Shown here: positions 9,756-22,291 of the stretch, piece by piece | How positions within the stretch are numbered: position 1 is the first letter of the stretch | Layout of the letters: each line of letters opens with the position of its first letter | Assembly: GCF_001039355.2 (NCBI RefSeq) | Contig: NW_019773714.1 | Span: 1 to 64,000 of the forward strand | Direction of reading: 5' to 3' | DNA: 64,000 nucleotides | Source: Lingula anatina | Lineage: Eukaryota; Brachiopoda; Lingulata; Lingulida; Lingulidae | Notes under the pieces: model-generated | Told to the model about the DNA's origin: nothing | Database searches by the model: none | The model's input: only the letters and a program-made list of their open reading frames with translations | Translations under genes and position numbers: made by a program

Positions 9756-12727
9756 TAGAGTAATAACAAACGTCTATTTTTCAATAGCAACATATGAAGT
9801 CTTATGCCCAATTTCTGAGATGAATTACCCAGACCCCCCTCCCAAACAAAATGACTGAAGTGCTGTAGTTTGTAGGTTCAGATTGTCTTCGGTAATTCTA
9901 GGAAAGTTGGAATATAAGTGCTGTTAAAGATATAGATTGTGCATAGGTATCAGACGTTCTTAACAAACGTTGGTGGCTTTTCATCATATTGGTACAGGAA
10001 TTGTTTGCTGGATTGGAATCCTGAAGTGTTAAGTTAAGTTAAGTCATTTTGATATGCTGTAAATGTATTTCGACCCCATGCTTAATCTAAGCCTACCTTA
10101 ATTTAGAGAATGGATTGCGTTTAAGATTACTGCGTATTTTCAATTATGAAATGCGTGGTTTTATAATCTTTATAGTGTATTTTAATACTTAAAAGTGCCA
10201 ACTATATTTATTATTCCATTTCTCTCCGTTTCTGCCCCCCCCCCTCACCATTCACCCCCTCCTCCCAGTAAATCCTCGTAAAATGGCAAGCCTTAAAAGG
10301 TAAGTTGTTTTAGGGGCTCGCACTGGGGAGGGTTGACAAGCTCAAGAGAAAAAGCATGGTTCACTCACAGTGCTGTGTAATAGAAAAGTTCAATAATAGG
10401 TATGTAAATAAATTTTTAGCAAGGTAAATTTTATTGGGATTGCTATAATTTATGATTATCATTTTGAATCGTTAATGTAGCTCTTAGGACTTTTGCAATG
10501 TTCACCAAATACATCTTTTCGCCCATTTGGTGTTTCTAATGAGAATGAATTCCCTGAAAATCGCATTGCTATGCGTGTACTCACAAAATCCTTATAGTCA
10601 CTTATGAAGCGTATGGTCTTTTATGTAGCTAAAACTTAATTTTCCTGGGAATTCCTCTCTTTTTTTCCTTCATCAACACAGTATAGATGTTTATGTCCCA
10701 TATTAAAACTGTTGACAAACTTTTTTCAATAAAACGGTCCGCCATTGTTTACATAAAAAACTAAAAGCACTTCAATGTCACCAGTCGAATACAAACAAGT
10801 GATGTCGATGCACACTGATATCACGTAGACATGATTACCTTGTATTGTGATTAATTGGATTTAAGGCTATGCGAAATGTGAGGCCGTTTTTAATCACGGC
10901 GCTGAGATCATATCTCCCTTGTGCAGACAAGTTCTCATATTTTTTTAGTTATTTTTGTGCTGCTATGAAAAAAACTTTGCTCAAGGCAACAGGTTCAATG
11001 AACTATACACGACCTTGACTTATTCAAACTTAATGTTTTACCTCTTCTAATTGCGATGAGAGAGGGGGGCATGTCGTGTGAGAAGCATAAAAGTTCCGCC
11101 TATGGAAGTAAATAAATGTGTCAAACATTGTTCTGTTCGCATTTTCATTTTCATGATATTGATGCTATGTATTTAAACGGTACCTGCTGTCTCCCAGCTT
11201 GGCACCCAGCACGAAGGGATTGAAGCAGGGGTCTGGTAGAGTAATAACACACGTCTCTTTTTAATAGCAACATATGTCCAATTTCTGAGATGAATTACCC
11301 AGACCCCCCCCTCTCCCAAACAAAATGACTGAAGTGCTGTAGTTTGTAGGTTCAGATTGTCCTCGGTAATTCTAGGAATGTTGGAATATAAGTGCTGTTA
11401 AAGATATAGATTGTGCATAGGTATCAGACGTTCTTAACAAACGTTGGTGGCTTTTCATCATTTTGGTACAGGAATAGTTTGCTGGATTTGAATCTTGGAG
11501 GGTTCGGGTTTCGTTTTAAGTTGTCGTTTTGATATGTTGTAAATGTATTTTGGCTCTATGCTTAATCTAATCTTACCTTAATTAGGAGAATGAAATTCGT
11601 TTAAGTTCACTGCGTATTTTTAATTGTGAAATGCATGGTTTTATGATCTTTATAGTGTATTCACTGCCTTCTATATTTATTATTTCGTTTTTTTTTTTTC
11701 GTTTCTGCCCCCTCCCCCCACCCATCCCCCCCTCCTCCCAGTGAATCCTCGTAAAATGGCAAGCCTTAAAAAGTAAGTTGTTTTAGGGGCTCGCACTGGG
11801 GAGGGTTGACAAGCTCAAGAGAAAAGGCATGGTTCACTCACAGTGCTGTGTAATAAAAAACGTGCAATAATAGGTATGTAAATAAATTTTTAGCAAGGTA
11901 AAATTTATTGGGATTGCTATAATTTATGATTATCCTTTTGAATCTTTAATGTAGCTCTTAGGACTTTTGGAATGTTCACCAAATACATCTATTCGCTCAT
12001 TTGGTGTTTCTAATGAGAATTAATTCCCTGCTATGCGTGTACATTGCTATGCGTGTACTCACAAAATCCTTATAGTCACTTATGAAGCGTATGGTCTTTT
12101 ATGTAGCTAAAACTTAATTTTCCTGGGAATTCCTCTCTTTTTTCTTCATCAACACAGTATGGATGTTTACATGTATGTACCATATCTAAAACTGTTGACA
12201 ATTTTTTTTTTGGCCATGAAACGGTCCACCATTGTTTACATAAAAAACTAAAAACACAACAATGTCACCAGTCGAATACAAACAGGTGATGTCGATGGAC
12301 ACTGATTTCACGTAGACACGATGACAGGCTATGCGAAATGTGAGGCCGTTTTTAATCACGGCGTTGAGATCATATCTCCCTTATGCAGACAAGTTCTCAT
12401 ATTTTTATAGTCGATGCGTGGCAACATTTATCTTTTAGTTATTTTTATGCTGCTATGAAAAAACTTTGCTTAGTACATCAGGTTCAATTAACTAAACACG
12501 ACCAAGACTTATTCAAATTTAATGTTTTACCCCTTCTAATTGCGATGAGAGAGGGGGTGGCATGTCGTGTGAGAAGCATAAAAGCTCCGCCTGTGGAAAT
12601 AAATGAATGTGACAAACTTTTTTCTGTTCGTATTTTCATTTTCATGATATTGATGCTATGTATTTAAACGGTACCTGCTGTCTCCCCGCTTGGCACCCAG
12701 CACGAAGGGATTGAAGCAGGTGTCTGG
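9756..12727. repeat. 1.48 kb tandem duplication
   Basis: Unit 1 is 9756-11236 and unit 2 is 11237-12727. Both start TAGAGTAATAACA, share the CCCAATTTCTGAGATGAATT and AATGGCAAGCCTTAAAA blocks, and end with GGTACCTGCTGTCTCCC through GAAGCAGG and GTCTGG. Differences are small indels and scattered substitutions. No conserved reading frame spans the units, so this looks like duplicated non-coding DNA. Confidence 0.85.
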
Positions 12728-12850
12728 TCTGGCAGTGGTGAAATGGTACGTTTGCTAGCTCTGAGCGTGTAATACGGCAGCCGGGCTGAATCCTCCCCTG
12801 GGAGGTGAGAGCGACAGCTTATGGTGTGCAACAGGGCCAAAATGACCAGG
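12668..12850. mobile_element. SINE-like element with tRNA-like promoter boxes
   Basis: GTACCTGCTGTC, GCTTGGCACCCAGCACGAAG and the following bases resemble a core domain found in invertebrate SINEs, as I recall it. Next come a TGGTGAAATGG motif near 12737 (A-box-like) and GGGCTGAATCC near 12784 (B-box-like). The first part also ends unit 1 of the duplication at 11180-11236, so the duplication breakpoint lies inside it. A weaker alternative, a GPCR TM7 coding exon on the minus strand, was considered and dropped. Confidence 0.4.
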
Positions 12851-13179
12851 CTTCCTTTGAATTGTGAATCAAATAAATATATGTATAACTTCAACCTCAA
12901 TAAAGTTTATCAAATTTAATTGCTATTCTGTACCAAGACTCGTACAGATTCTCTAGAGAAGGGATACTGTATGTAATCTATGTGAAGGGCAATGCAGGAA
13001 TGAGTGACTTTACTGGTTACTGGTCTGAGTTGGATTCCAGCTAATTGACACTGCTTGATACTGCATGGCAGTGTTACATGTATGAGGACCTCTTTTGCTT
13101 TAAAGAGTAAAAGTATCACTTGCAAAGGAGAAAATCCGATTTGAGTATGAGTAAGAAAACCTAAAAAATATAGTTAATC

Positions 13180-13540
13180 ATATTCAGAACACTGATGTAG
13201 AGTCCAATTTCCGTTGGTAACCAAAACCTTTTTCACTAATCTTAAGATAAAGATATATTTATGTATCGATAGATACATAAAATATACAATTTCGGGAATA
13301 AATTGCCCTGTAAAGGCTTTTCTTGTGTTATCTAAACCTTCAAAAGTAGTAAGAATAAGGTACAGGTTATTTGTATGAAAAAGGCATACAGCTGATGGTA
13401 AAAGCTGCGAGTACATAAAAATCGTCGGCTCTAAAAGCGTAGAGTTTCTTTGTATAACATTAAAATGGTTGCGAGGAGGCTGGAAACTGTCTTCAAAAAA
13501 ATCGTTCCAACCCCAAAGTTTCCGAATTCTGGAACAAAAT
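13180..13540 (-). repeat. Dispersed repeat, copy A (part 1)
   Basis: Read on the minus strand this matches 29950-30290 on the plus strand: CCAGAATTCGGAAACTTTGG, CAACCATTTTAATGTTAT, TACAGGGCAATTTATTCCCG and CTTTATCTTAAGATTAGTG are shared in order. Confidence 0.7.
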
Positions 13541-13674
13541 CACCTGTTGGCTGAACGTACACCAGGGTGAGCTCAAGCATTCGGTGAAAGTTGGCACCAG
13601 CACATCCTCTTCCTCGACCACGACGCATGCGTGGGGAGTATCATTTTCAGCTGCTTCCAATTTAATTGAAGCCA

Positions 13675-13687
13675 GCGCCACCTACTG
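13675..13687 (-). promoter_or_regulatory. CTCF-like core motif
   Basis: On the minus strand CAGTAGGTGGCGC fits the vertebrate and fly CTCF core consensus CASYAGRKGGCRS at every position. A 13-bp match can arise by chance. It lies in a locally GC-richer block (13540-13880) between two oppositely oriented open frames. Confidence 0.25.
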
Positions 13688-13748
13688 ATGTTTGTTCTCA
13701 TTCACTTACATGCACCAGTTACATGTACAATGACGCAGACAATCTATA

Positions 13749-13890
13749 ATGGAGAAAACAATCAGAATTGAACAGGAAGGCGACACCGTGTGTATCAGGC
13801 AGTGGGCCCCATTTCTGGATAATTTCACATCCGTGTCACCCACTGTTCGCGAGACCTGCAGCGAAGCAATACCAACTCAAATCCCTAAAG
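13749..13890 (+). CDS. Possible first coding exon, unknown product
   Basis: An ATG opens 47 codons starting MEKTIRIEQEGD and running to a plausible donor (AAAG|GTAAAA near 13890). The segment is less AT-rich than its surroundings and has mixed hydrophilic composition without low complexity. It sits between two blocks of a dispersed repeat (13180-13540 and 14070-14290), so it may be part of a transposed segment. I found no downstream exon and no family match. Confidence 0.25.
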
Positions 13891-14069
13891 GTAAAAAGAA
13901 GAAAATCCCAATTACATTATTAAAATATTGCATTCAAAGAATCAGTTTGCATTTTTTTATATTGATTCTCTGCTTTCCTCTTCATTTAAACAAAAATATC
14001 CATAAATTCCATACATACTCTATCATTCTGTAAATGACGGTTTTGTAAAGGAGTGATTATAATAAAACT

Positions 14070-14290
14070 TTAGATATTCAGAAACCAGAAACGCTTTTTA
14101 AAGGTCAATTGACTGGAAATTTTATACAAAACTGTAATACTTTTAAAACCAACATTTATAAAGTAAATAAAGATTAGAGTGAGGCCTAAAAGCTTAATTT
14201 GATATCTAACAATTGTCCTAACTTCTGACATATTTTTCAAATACGGATAATTAGTGGTTTCTCCGACCAAAAGGACCGTATTGCGTCAGG
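14070..14290 (-). repeat. Dispersed repeat, copy A (part 2)
   Basis: Read on the minus strand this matches 29718-29850: CACCTGACGCAATACG or its close variant, GGTCGGAGAAACCACTAATT, and TTGTTAGATATCAAATTAAG. The order relative to part 1 is the same as at 29.6-30.3 kb. Confidence 0.65.
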
Positions 14291-14386
14291 TGTCTCACCG
14301 GCCTGTGCAGCGATTGTGCTTGATGTGCCTGATACAGACATGAAGATTGATGGATGTGTGCTAGTTGACCCCTGTATTACATTAAT

Positions 14387-15060
14387 ACCCCCGTCACACT
14401 TATTCGGAATCAGCAAGAATCAAGAAGAATTAGCCTGAACGAAGAATTTTTAAAATTCGCACCACATTCGAGGAAAAAGTTCAAATTGACCTTAATTATT
14501 GTAAGAGTACCGTTGGAATACTCAGAATGCGCTTGAATTCGCCTGGAATGATTGGTGCACTTTCGGCTATATTAGCTCTCAAAAGCAGTTCGAATGTAGT
14601 GGGAAAACTAGGAATATTTATAATGCTGTAAGAAGGCAGTAAGAATATTTAGAATATACTTTGAATGGCGTACTAGTGTAGTTCAATTGCTGGCAAAATT
14701 AAAATTTCAGCTCATCCGAGGCTCATTCGAAACATTCTGGCGGGATTTTATACCCCCGTCACACTACAGGCGGAATGATTAAGAATGGCGTCTGAAATAC
14801 AATTCTTTGTGCATTCCAGGATATTCGAAGAATCTCTAAAAATTCTGAGTGTATTCCAAATATTTTTACCCATTCTTGTGGCCGGCTCGAATGTTTTGCT
14901 CATGTCAAAAACTTTCGAAGTGCATTTCAAGTGGAAAATTATCGAATGGCATTTGAACAGTATTCTAACTGCACTATGACTGCATTCTAAATATTCTCAC
15001 GGCATTCCAACAGCATTCGAAACATGGACATGACATGTGAGCGATACTGGGATCAGGTGC
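14387..15060. mobile_element. MITE-like sequence with repeated TACCCCCGTCACACT end
   Basis: The 15-mer TACCCCCGTCACACT occurs twice in the same orientation, near 14387 and 14751. Each is followed by sequence rich in GAAT and AGAAT motifs (CGGAATCAGCAAGAATCA; CGGAATGATTAAGAATGG). This is typical of an abundant invertebrate MITE end. It could be two nested or tandem copies; the right end is not clear. Confidence 0.45.
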
Positions 15061-15201
15061 ATCAGACGTCAATGATCTTTTTGCTTCTAGAAAATAAGGT
15101 TGTTGAAGCAGTCTAATATCAAAGTCAATGTGCTGTAAACAATTAATGTTAGCATTCATGTTAGCATTAGATTAGTAAAAAAGGGATATTTTAACCGTCC
15201 G

Positions 15202-15202
<1 letters not shown>

Positions 15203-15267
<65 letters not shown>
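15203..15267. repeat. (TA)n microsatellite
   Basis: An uninterrupted TA run of about 65 bases, followed directly by a T run. Confidence 0.95.
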
Positions 15268-15279
<12 letters not shown>

Positions 15280-15282
<3 letters not shown>

Positions 15283-16454
15283 GCTCTTCTTTCAATTTTG
15301 CATTATTGTTATTATTATTTTTGTTGTTGTTGTTGCTTTTTACATGTAGTAAACTTCCTCCTTCTCTCTTCCTCCTCCTCTTTCTCTCTCTCCTCTCTCT
15401 CGCTGTATTTTAATAAGAACGTATTAAGCACGTGCACAGAACTAACCGCACCGCCACAACTAACAATACACCAGTGCTCTTTCTCACTTTTCTCTATCTC
15501 TCTACTTTTACACTCGGCAACGTACCAGTAACGATAACGGGATCTCTTACGATAGCTCGCTTGGTCGGAGAACAAGGTATTTATTGCTCTCAACCATGTT
15601 AAACTTTGCATTACTCACTATTGTATGTACTTCGTGTGCCTTTCAGTATTATTTACGACTTATTTTCATTAGTTTAGATTGTTTTCTTTGTATTTGCATT
15701 ATGTTTTTATTAAAACTAGATTATTCGTTATATTTTTGTTTCTGTTACTTATTTCGTTTTAATTGTTCCAGTATTTAAGTTTGTTTTTGGAAATAAAGAG
15801 CATTAAAAACCAACCACAAACCACAATCAACCAGTCTTGAGGGTATCGACTAAGTATAGCTTAAGGTAAGTACAAGTATAGTGATTATAAACAAAGCCCT
15901 TTGTTACACCAACAGAATACTAATGGGCTTTGTGTCTAACACTTCTTTCATTCATGTACTCTGTCTTCACGTATTCTATCTTCGAATTCGTAGACGTCTT
16001 TCTGAAATGATATCTCAAAATTCTAACATCGCCAACCATAATGTAATACCTATGAAAATCAAATCAGCTGGCACTGGGTCTATTGTCAATCTACATAACA
16101 ACAACAATAACAATTACATCTACAACAACAAAAACAACAATAATAACAATAAAAATGATAATAATAATAATAATGATGATAATAATAAACTGATACAAAA
16201 ATCACCAAAAATTGTGACTATAAACTCAACAACGAGCAGAGCAATAGACTTGTGATTTTTTCCCAAAGTAATAAGGTTCCATTTCACTCAGATTTCCATG
16301 TGCTATTGTTTTTTTTTTTTTTTTTTTTTTAATTAAAATGTGTACAACACAAATATAACGTAAAATCTAGATTTAATGAAAACATAATGCAAATACAAGG
16401 AAAAAGCCTAAACTAATGAAAATAAAACGTACATAATACTGAATGTTACAAGAG
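15280..16454. other. Low-complexity and unassigned sequence
   Basis: There is a pyrimidine-rich stretch (15300-15520), a possible polyadenylation signal (AATAAAGAGC near 15792), and an open frame at 15881-16255 rich in AAC/AAT triplets that would encode runs of asparagine. I see no domain. An LTR remnant is possible but its ends could not be found. Confidence 0.35.
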
Positions 16455-16695
16455 GTAGGGGAGGCCGGGGCTAGTTGGACCCGGGGTAAGTTGGACCCCC
16501 AACAATTTATGACAAAGTAACTATGGGGTAAAAGAATTGATCACATCATTTCGTAAAGTGCCCGTATCCAATAGTGCTAAGAAAGCGTCGGCAGTGAGTC
16601 CAAAAGAAATAATTTAGTATCTTAAAGTAACTTTATAAAAAAGACTTGATGGGGGGGCCTTACCCCGGGGTCCAACTAGCCCCGGTCTCCCCTAC
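16455..16695. mobile_element. MITE with GTAGGGGAGGCCGGGG ends
   Basis: About 241 bp. The left arm reads GTAGGGGAGGCCGGGGCTAG, TTGGACCCGGGGTAAG. The right arm is CTTACCCCGGGGTCCAAC, TAGCCCCGGTCTCCCCTAC, its near-perfect complement. Non-coding. Confidence 0.8.
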
Positions 16696-18197
16696 ATACG
16701 ATTGTAAGAAAAGGATAGGCAGAAATGTTATAAACGTAAGAATTGTTTAGCCGAAGAAGTTTTAATGGCGTGAGGCAGAGCGTGTAATGAACACGTTGTC
16801 GTAATTATAAACATATATTGTTTTAATAAAAGACTCAATTTGAGTTGCTAATGTACATTTGAGGTAATACAGGTGACAATGCAATCAAAATTCAGTGCAA
16901 GTATATCTTGTTTTATTCAGACATTAACGATGTTGTCACATACCTTGAGCAGCCTTTCAAACAATTTTAAATCCATTTAGGAGGAAATATCCATTACACA
17001 AATCATGATATGAATTCAATCGCATTTGCATGCAATTCCAAAACTCGAGTCGCATACAGTAGGCAACTTAATGTGATGTTGTAAAGTTCAATAGAACCGC
17101 AGTGCGCACATACTGAAAATCTTTTACCTTTAGTAAGGTAAGTCTCATACCGTTGACCAATCTTTTTTATTTCTGAAATTGCTTCAGCTTTGCAAAAATT
17201 ATCAAGGAATCTCTGATTATACATTCTCCAGTACATCATGGTTTATGTGGTGGGGTTCTTGGCAATTCTTACGTACATCTTGTAATAGGACACATTAAGG
17301 ACTTCATTTAAGACTTCATAAATGCTTTTAATGGCTAAATACCTCTATTTAATCAATCTGAAGGCATGTTTTAGTGATAAAAACAACAAGAATGACCAAC
17401 ATGCTGATTTGATTCAATTATAGTCGATACAATATGAATAGCAACGTCACTTCTTATCATTAGGTTTTACGCTACGCACATGACCTCAACATACCACTAC
17501 ATGTATCTCTCACTCTCTCATACATCTCTTTTTGAGGAGGTAAAACATTAAAGTTAAGGTCTTGATCATATATAGATAATGTAACTAATATAGATAATGT
17601 GACTTGATGTTCTAATTGATCAAAGGTTTTCATAGCAGTTCACGATAATATTGTCAAGAAATACAGGGTTGCTAAAATAGTTGTCATGCCCTAGAATATC
17701 TGGGGCAAATGAGATCTGACCTCCACCAAGCTATTTAGCTGAAGCCATGCCAGGACCGACTGACATTGGTCTTAGGGGCCAGATAGCTTCATTTCATGTT
17801 ATAGGCCTCAAGAAACCCGACTTTGCTAGGGGGTTTGGCGCTTCAAAGTGAACTGTTAAACTGCTAAAGAGGAGATCTGTGACCAAAAGTGCACCTCCTG
17901 ACAAATCCACAGGTCGACTCCGTGCCACTGGCGCCCGAACTAATCTTATCATCATCAATATTTTTGCCAGAAGAACCTGCGCTAAATTTGCCATTGCCGT
18001 TGCGTCATTACTTTACAATCACAGGCTTATCATTTGCGTTGCTTTTCCCCGCCAAACTAAGAACATGAGACTCTTTTTGAATTTTCCTTTTTTACATATA
18101 GGTTGGAACTGTTTTCCAGTTACATTTTCTGAATAACCATGCTACATGTAGGAAAAAGTTAAATATTGTTGGCGATTATTCAGGCATTATGTAATAA

Positions 18198-18206
18198 TAT
18201 ATAAAT
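18198..18206 (+). promoter_or_regulatory. TATA box of cysteine-rich gene A
   Basis: TATATAAAT lies 103-111 bp upstream of the ATG at 18309. It is conserved as TATATAAATATTG in the duplicate unit near 24303, which supports a core promoter role. Confidence 0.5.
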
Positions 18207-18308
18207 ATTGAAAAAATATCCGAAATCGTACCCAAGTAGTAACAGTATAAGGAACTGTTGTACTAATTATCAAGTCTCTTCTCCAGCTCTGCCAGTTTGC
18301 TGTTCACC

Positions 18309-20877
18309 ATGCAGAGTTACTATGTTGGTTTTATTCTGACCATGATGGTCGCCGGAGCGGATTCTAGTACCGGTAAGCAAGATCCTGAAATGATCAAAAA
18401 GAATAGAGTTTAAATTAATCTTATTTACATTAAATTCGCTTTTGGCATGTAATTGAAAAGAAACACTTTTAAGATGTTTTTCTTCAGCTACTAGTGGCTA
18501 CATAGGCACGGTGGGGTGTTTCCATTGTAAGACATGCCATTTTCATAAATTAATAGTCTGTGCCTTTGGGTGCTTTCCCAGAGATTAAGATCGATCTAAA
18601 GATTAAGTTTTAGATCGACCTAACTCCCTGGGGGTTCACGCTAAATTGCAGTCAGCCGAGCGGGCACCATAGTTAATTACCCCCTTACAGCTTTTAGTAG
18701 GCGGGACAGACGTTTAACCCGGCCAAGCTGACAGTAATCTAGTTAGACTCCCCACAGGGATAGATCAATCTAAAAATCTATGGAAATGGGGTGTTTGACA
18801 GCCTAACCAGAACATTGTATACAAGAGAGTAATTGTGATCCAAAACTCCCACTGATTTAGACGAGTTCTAAGCACAGCTTGTATATCTTTACAGATCATA
18901 TAAAATTGGGTTGCTGGGCTGACAAGGCAGACAGGGCAGTTCCCACTTTAGAGGGTACAGATCCCATCCTCGACGGAAATTATGTGACAAGAGAGGATGC
19001 TATCGAGAAATGCTGCCAAGCTGCAATGAATCGCGGGTACAAGTATTTTGTAGTGCAGAACGGTGGATGGTGTGGCTCCTCCTGTAACGCCGAGCAAACA
19101 TATATGAAATATGGGCCTTCTGCCAATTGTCAATCGGATGGAGAAGGTGGACCGTGGGCCAACCAATTGTACATGATACCGTGCAGTAAGTGGTGTTTCG
19201 GTCCATTTAGAATAGGAACTAAAAAGAAGTTGTCTTGGGAAGGTATTGGCAATTGAAACCAACAGTTTCAACTGTTTGAAAGAAGCCCGGTATCCTAGCT
19301 GTTTTGGTATTTTGAAATTAATAACAACTAAAACAAAACATTGGATAAAGCCTGCATATATTTTATCTATATCTTAAACTGTTACAAAATCAGGATTGGT
19401 ACAAACTTTGATCTATTTCCAAATTTAAATAACAGATCCATCGGTAAGGGTCAAGTTAGCGTGTGCTGGAAATGACAAAAATGATACAGAAAATTGGGCA
19501 ATAGCAGACAATTATTTCGGACAATCCAATACTTTCCCCCTCCAGTAACCATGCAATATCCTGAAATGTTAAAAATGATGAGTTCAGGTGATATACACCG
19601 TGGAATATATCAATATATCACGCAGTTCTCTACTTTTCTCATTTACTATAAACCTGTCAGTTTCTGGTAATTTATTTAAAGAAACGTTTAGGTATTTATA
19701 AAGCAAACATATAATTTACCTCTATCACAAAAGCATCCCATATTCAAATCTGTTGCCGAAAGAAGACCAGTTGTTCAGTTTCTCTTCAAAGTTCCAGACA
19801 ATTTATACACTGTCTTGAGTATGAGAATGAGAATAGGAAAGGTGATTTCGCAACACAATAAATTCATTTGCAGTTTTAGATAGGAAATACCTTAGTGTGA
19901 TTAAAAATGGCTGAAACCTACGGAAAATGTTCTTTTTTCATGCAGGCATCACATTGTCACATAATTGACCCAAGATAAACTCACGATAAATGAAGTTTCA
20001 AATTCGTCTCTAATCTTAGTCACTAGAAAGTGAGTGTAATTCCGCAAGTGGTCCAAGATTTCTATTGATTTAGACATGTTCTGAGCGCAGTTTTTATCTT
20101 TACAGGACATATAAAATTGGGTTGCTGGGCTGACAAGGCAGACAGGGCAGTTCCCACTTTAGAGGGTACAGATCCCATCCTCGACGGAAATTATGTGACA
20201 AGAGAGGATCCTATCGAGAAATGCTGCCAAGCTGCAATGAATCGCGGATACAAGTATTTTGTCGTGCAGAACGGTGGATGGTGTGGCTCCTCTTGTACCG
20301 CCGAGGAAACATATATGAAATACGGGCCTTCTACCAATTGCCAATCGGATGGAGAAGGTGGACCGTGGGCCAACCAATTGTACATGATACCGAGCGGTAA
20401 GTGGTGTTTTGGACACATTTAGATTAGACGTGGGGTTTCTCTGGCTCCTACAGCAACTTTGCGAGCAGTAATAACTTTCTTCGAAGGTTTCTTTTCACTT
20501 TTAATCCTTATGTTCATTTTTTCCAACGCGCGCACATCTTGAAGAAATTCCTAAAATTGCTGTTTAATTATTTTCTTATAACGCATTGCAAATTTATACC
20601 ATTATGTAAATGCTTTTGGATTAGCAGTTAAAATTCGAGACGCTACTAGAACTTAAGGGTGGACACTCCGATCGGGGTTTTGCATTTCGAACAAAACATA
20701 TAAATAACGTTTCCTTTTTTATTTGTATGTCAGTTATGGGATGGTGCCTGTATCCTTGAATTTCAGAAGTATATGTCTTGTAATGTGTTTGGTCTTATAC
20801 CATGGTGTGCTGCAAGATGCACACAAAAACTGCGGACTCACAATATCGATTTTCCTTTTTCAGGTTGTCATGATTAA
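18309..20877 (+). CDS. Secreted protein with two cysteine-rich modules, gene A
   Basis: Coding exons are 18309-18372, 18895-19185, 20106-20396 and 20864-20877, which join to 660 nt and 219 residues. All introns are GT-AG. Exon 1 encodes a signal peptide (MQSYYVGFILTMMVAGA). Exons 2 and 3 are each 291 nt, phase 1 at both ends, and each encodes one 97-residue module that begins GCWADKADRAVPTLEG and contains KCCQAAMNRGYK, QNGGWCGSSC and DGEGGPWANQLYM. Exon 4 supplies only Gly-Cys-His-Asp and the stop. Modules of this type recur in secreted and membrane proteins of marine invertebrates; I know no ligand. The product is probably extracellular. A paralog with the same plan lies at 25123-27567. A possible polyadenylation signal AATAAA is near 21440. 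Confidence 0.85.
18566..18793. mobile_element. Fold-back element, family F, copy 1
   Basis: Inverted-repeat sequence in intron 1 of gene A, with GATCGATCTAAAGATTAAG near the left end and GATAGATCAATCTAAAAATC near the right. Internal arms have GCTTTTAGTAGGCGGGAC and related inverted blocks. It shares end structure with 40034-40274, 55568-55818, 59351-59588 and 60311-60430. Confidence 0.5.
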
Positions 20878-22135
20878 CGTCTCAGCTGGAATCCATACTG
20901 TTTGACATCCATGCCTTGCTGTGACGAGGGGGCGGGTTTCGGCAAATTTACATACTGACAACTTACTACAACCGAGAACTTTGAGGACTACCATTGCTGA
21001 ATACAATTAATGGGATGTTGCATTTATGTCAACTGGGTATAAATATATAACAAGTTACTTAAATGTGCATTTCTTGTAAATGGTATTATTGACAATGCCC
21101 CTTATAAGCAGCTGGTGAAAATGCATATACGATGTGCTGGAAGATGTCGGCATTAAACTTGTTTGTGTTACTTAAATATGCATTTCTTGTAAATGTTATA
21201 GCTTATAATGTCTCTTTAAAGCGCTTGATGGCCTTGTATAATTTAGCAGCTGTTGTTCTAGTAAAATTTCGCAGTTTTAGAAACTTGTCAATAAACTGGC
21301 CTTTATCCCGCTGGAATTCAAAAAACACATAATACCAACCCAGCTGGTCAATTTAATATCGTTGTTATAAGATATGGCTTTATCCATCGAGTGTCTAAAT
21401 ATTAAAGATGAGAGGTAGGTATTTTGCCTGCTTTGTGAAATAAAAGTTACACCCTTGTTGGCTTTTAATATGTTGCTATTATTTGTTTCATGTTGCTTTC
21501 AATTTCAATTCAAATTACTTGAAATTATACTCGGGTATTTCCTTGATGCTGAAAAACATGCATCACAAGAGGGCGGATTTGTTTCATGTTATAAGGCTAC
21601 TTTTACTCACACAGACTTCCATGTGCTATTGGTTTTAATGCATACAACACGCATAAGAATTGTTCAAAGCTGAAAAAGTTTAAATGGCGAGAGACAGAGC
21701 GTGTAATGAACGTGGATGTAATTATAAACATGTAGTGTATTGAATAAAGGACTAAATTTGAGTTGCTAATGCATTTTTGAGGTAATTACACGGGACAACG
21801 CAATAAAAATTAAGTGCCAAAAATGAGTTTTGTTTTTCAAATACATGTATAAATCTTGTTTTTTCAGACATTGACGATGTGGTCGCATGCCTTGATCAAC
21901 ATTTTTTACCATTTTAATTCCATTTAGGAGCAATTATCCATATGACAAATCATGAAACATCTTCAATCACGTTTTTCAGCAATCCCAAAACTAGAGTAAT
22001 ATAAGCACCTGTAACTCAATATGATGTTGTAAAGCCCAAAAGAACTGCAGTGCAAACATACTGAAAATCATTCACCTTTATTAAGGTAAGTCTGATGCCG
22101 TTGGCCAATCTATGTTTTTTGTTTGTTTGTTTGTT

Positions 22136-22136
<1 letters not shown>

Positions 22137-22190
<54 letters not shown>

Positions 22191-22195
22191 TGTAT
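22137..22195. repeat. (TTTA)n microsatellite
   Basis: A TTTA run of about 14 units lies inside the duplicate of a sequence that lacks it near 17165 in unit 1, so it expanded after the duplication. Confidence 0.9.
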
Positions 22196-22291
22196 TTTTT
22201 TTTTGCTTCACCTTTGCAAAAATTACTGAGGATTATCTGATTCTGCACTCTCCAGTACATCACGGTTTATGTGTTTTTTTTTTTTGTTTTG

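Noticed and set aside
12656-12744. Minus-strand CFNPFVLGAKRGDSR resembling a GPCR TM7 end
   Set aside because: No hydrophobic helix precedes it, the same bases form a SINE-like block repeated at 11180-11236, and tRNA-like promoter boxes are adjacent.
15280-15850. Possible LTR with AATAAAGAGC signal
   Set aside because: No matching second LTR, TG...CA ends, target duplication or primer binding site could be located.
15881-16255. 124-codon frame rich in asparagine
   Set aside because: The length depends on AAC/AAT triplet repeats; no start context, splice support or domain.
17003-17239. 78-codon minus-strand frame (MMYWRMYNQRFLDNF...)
   Set aside because: The duplicate of this segment at 21.96-22.26 kb has frame breaks and a TTTA expansion in the middle, so the frame is not conserved.
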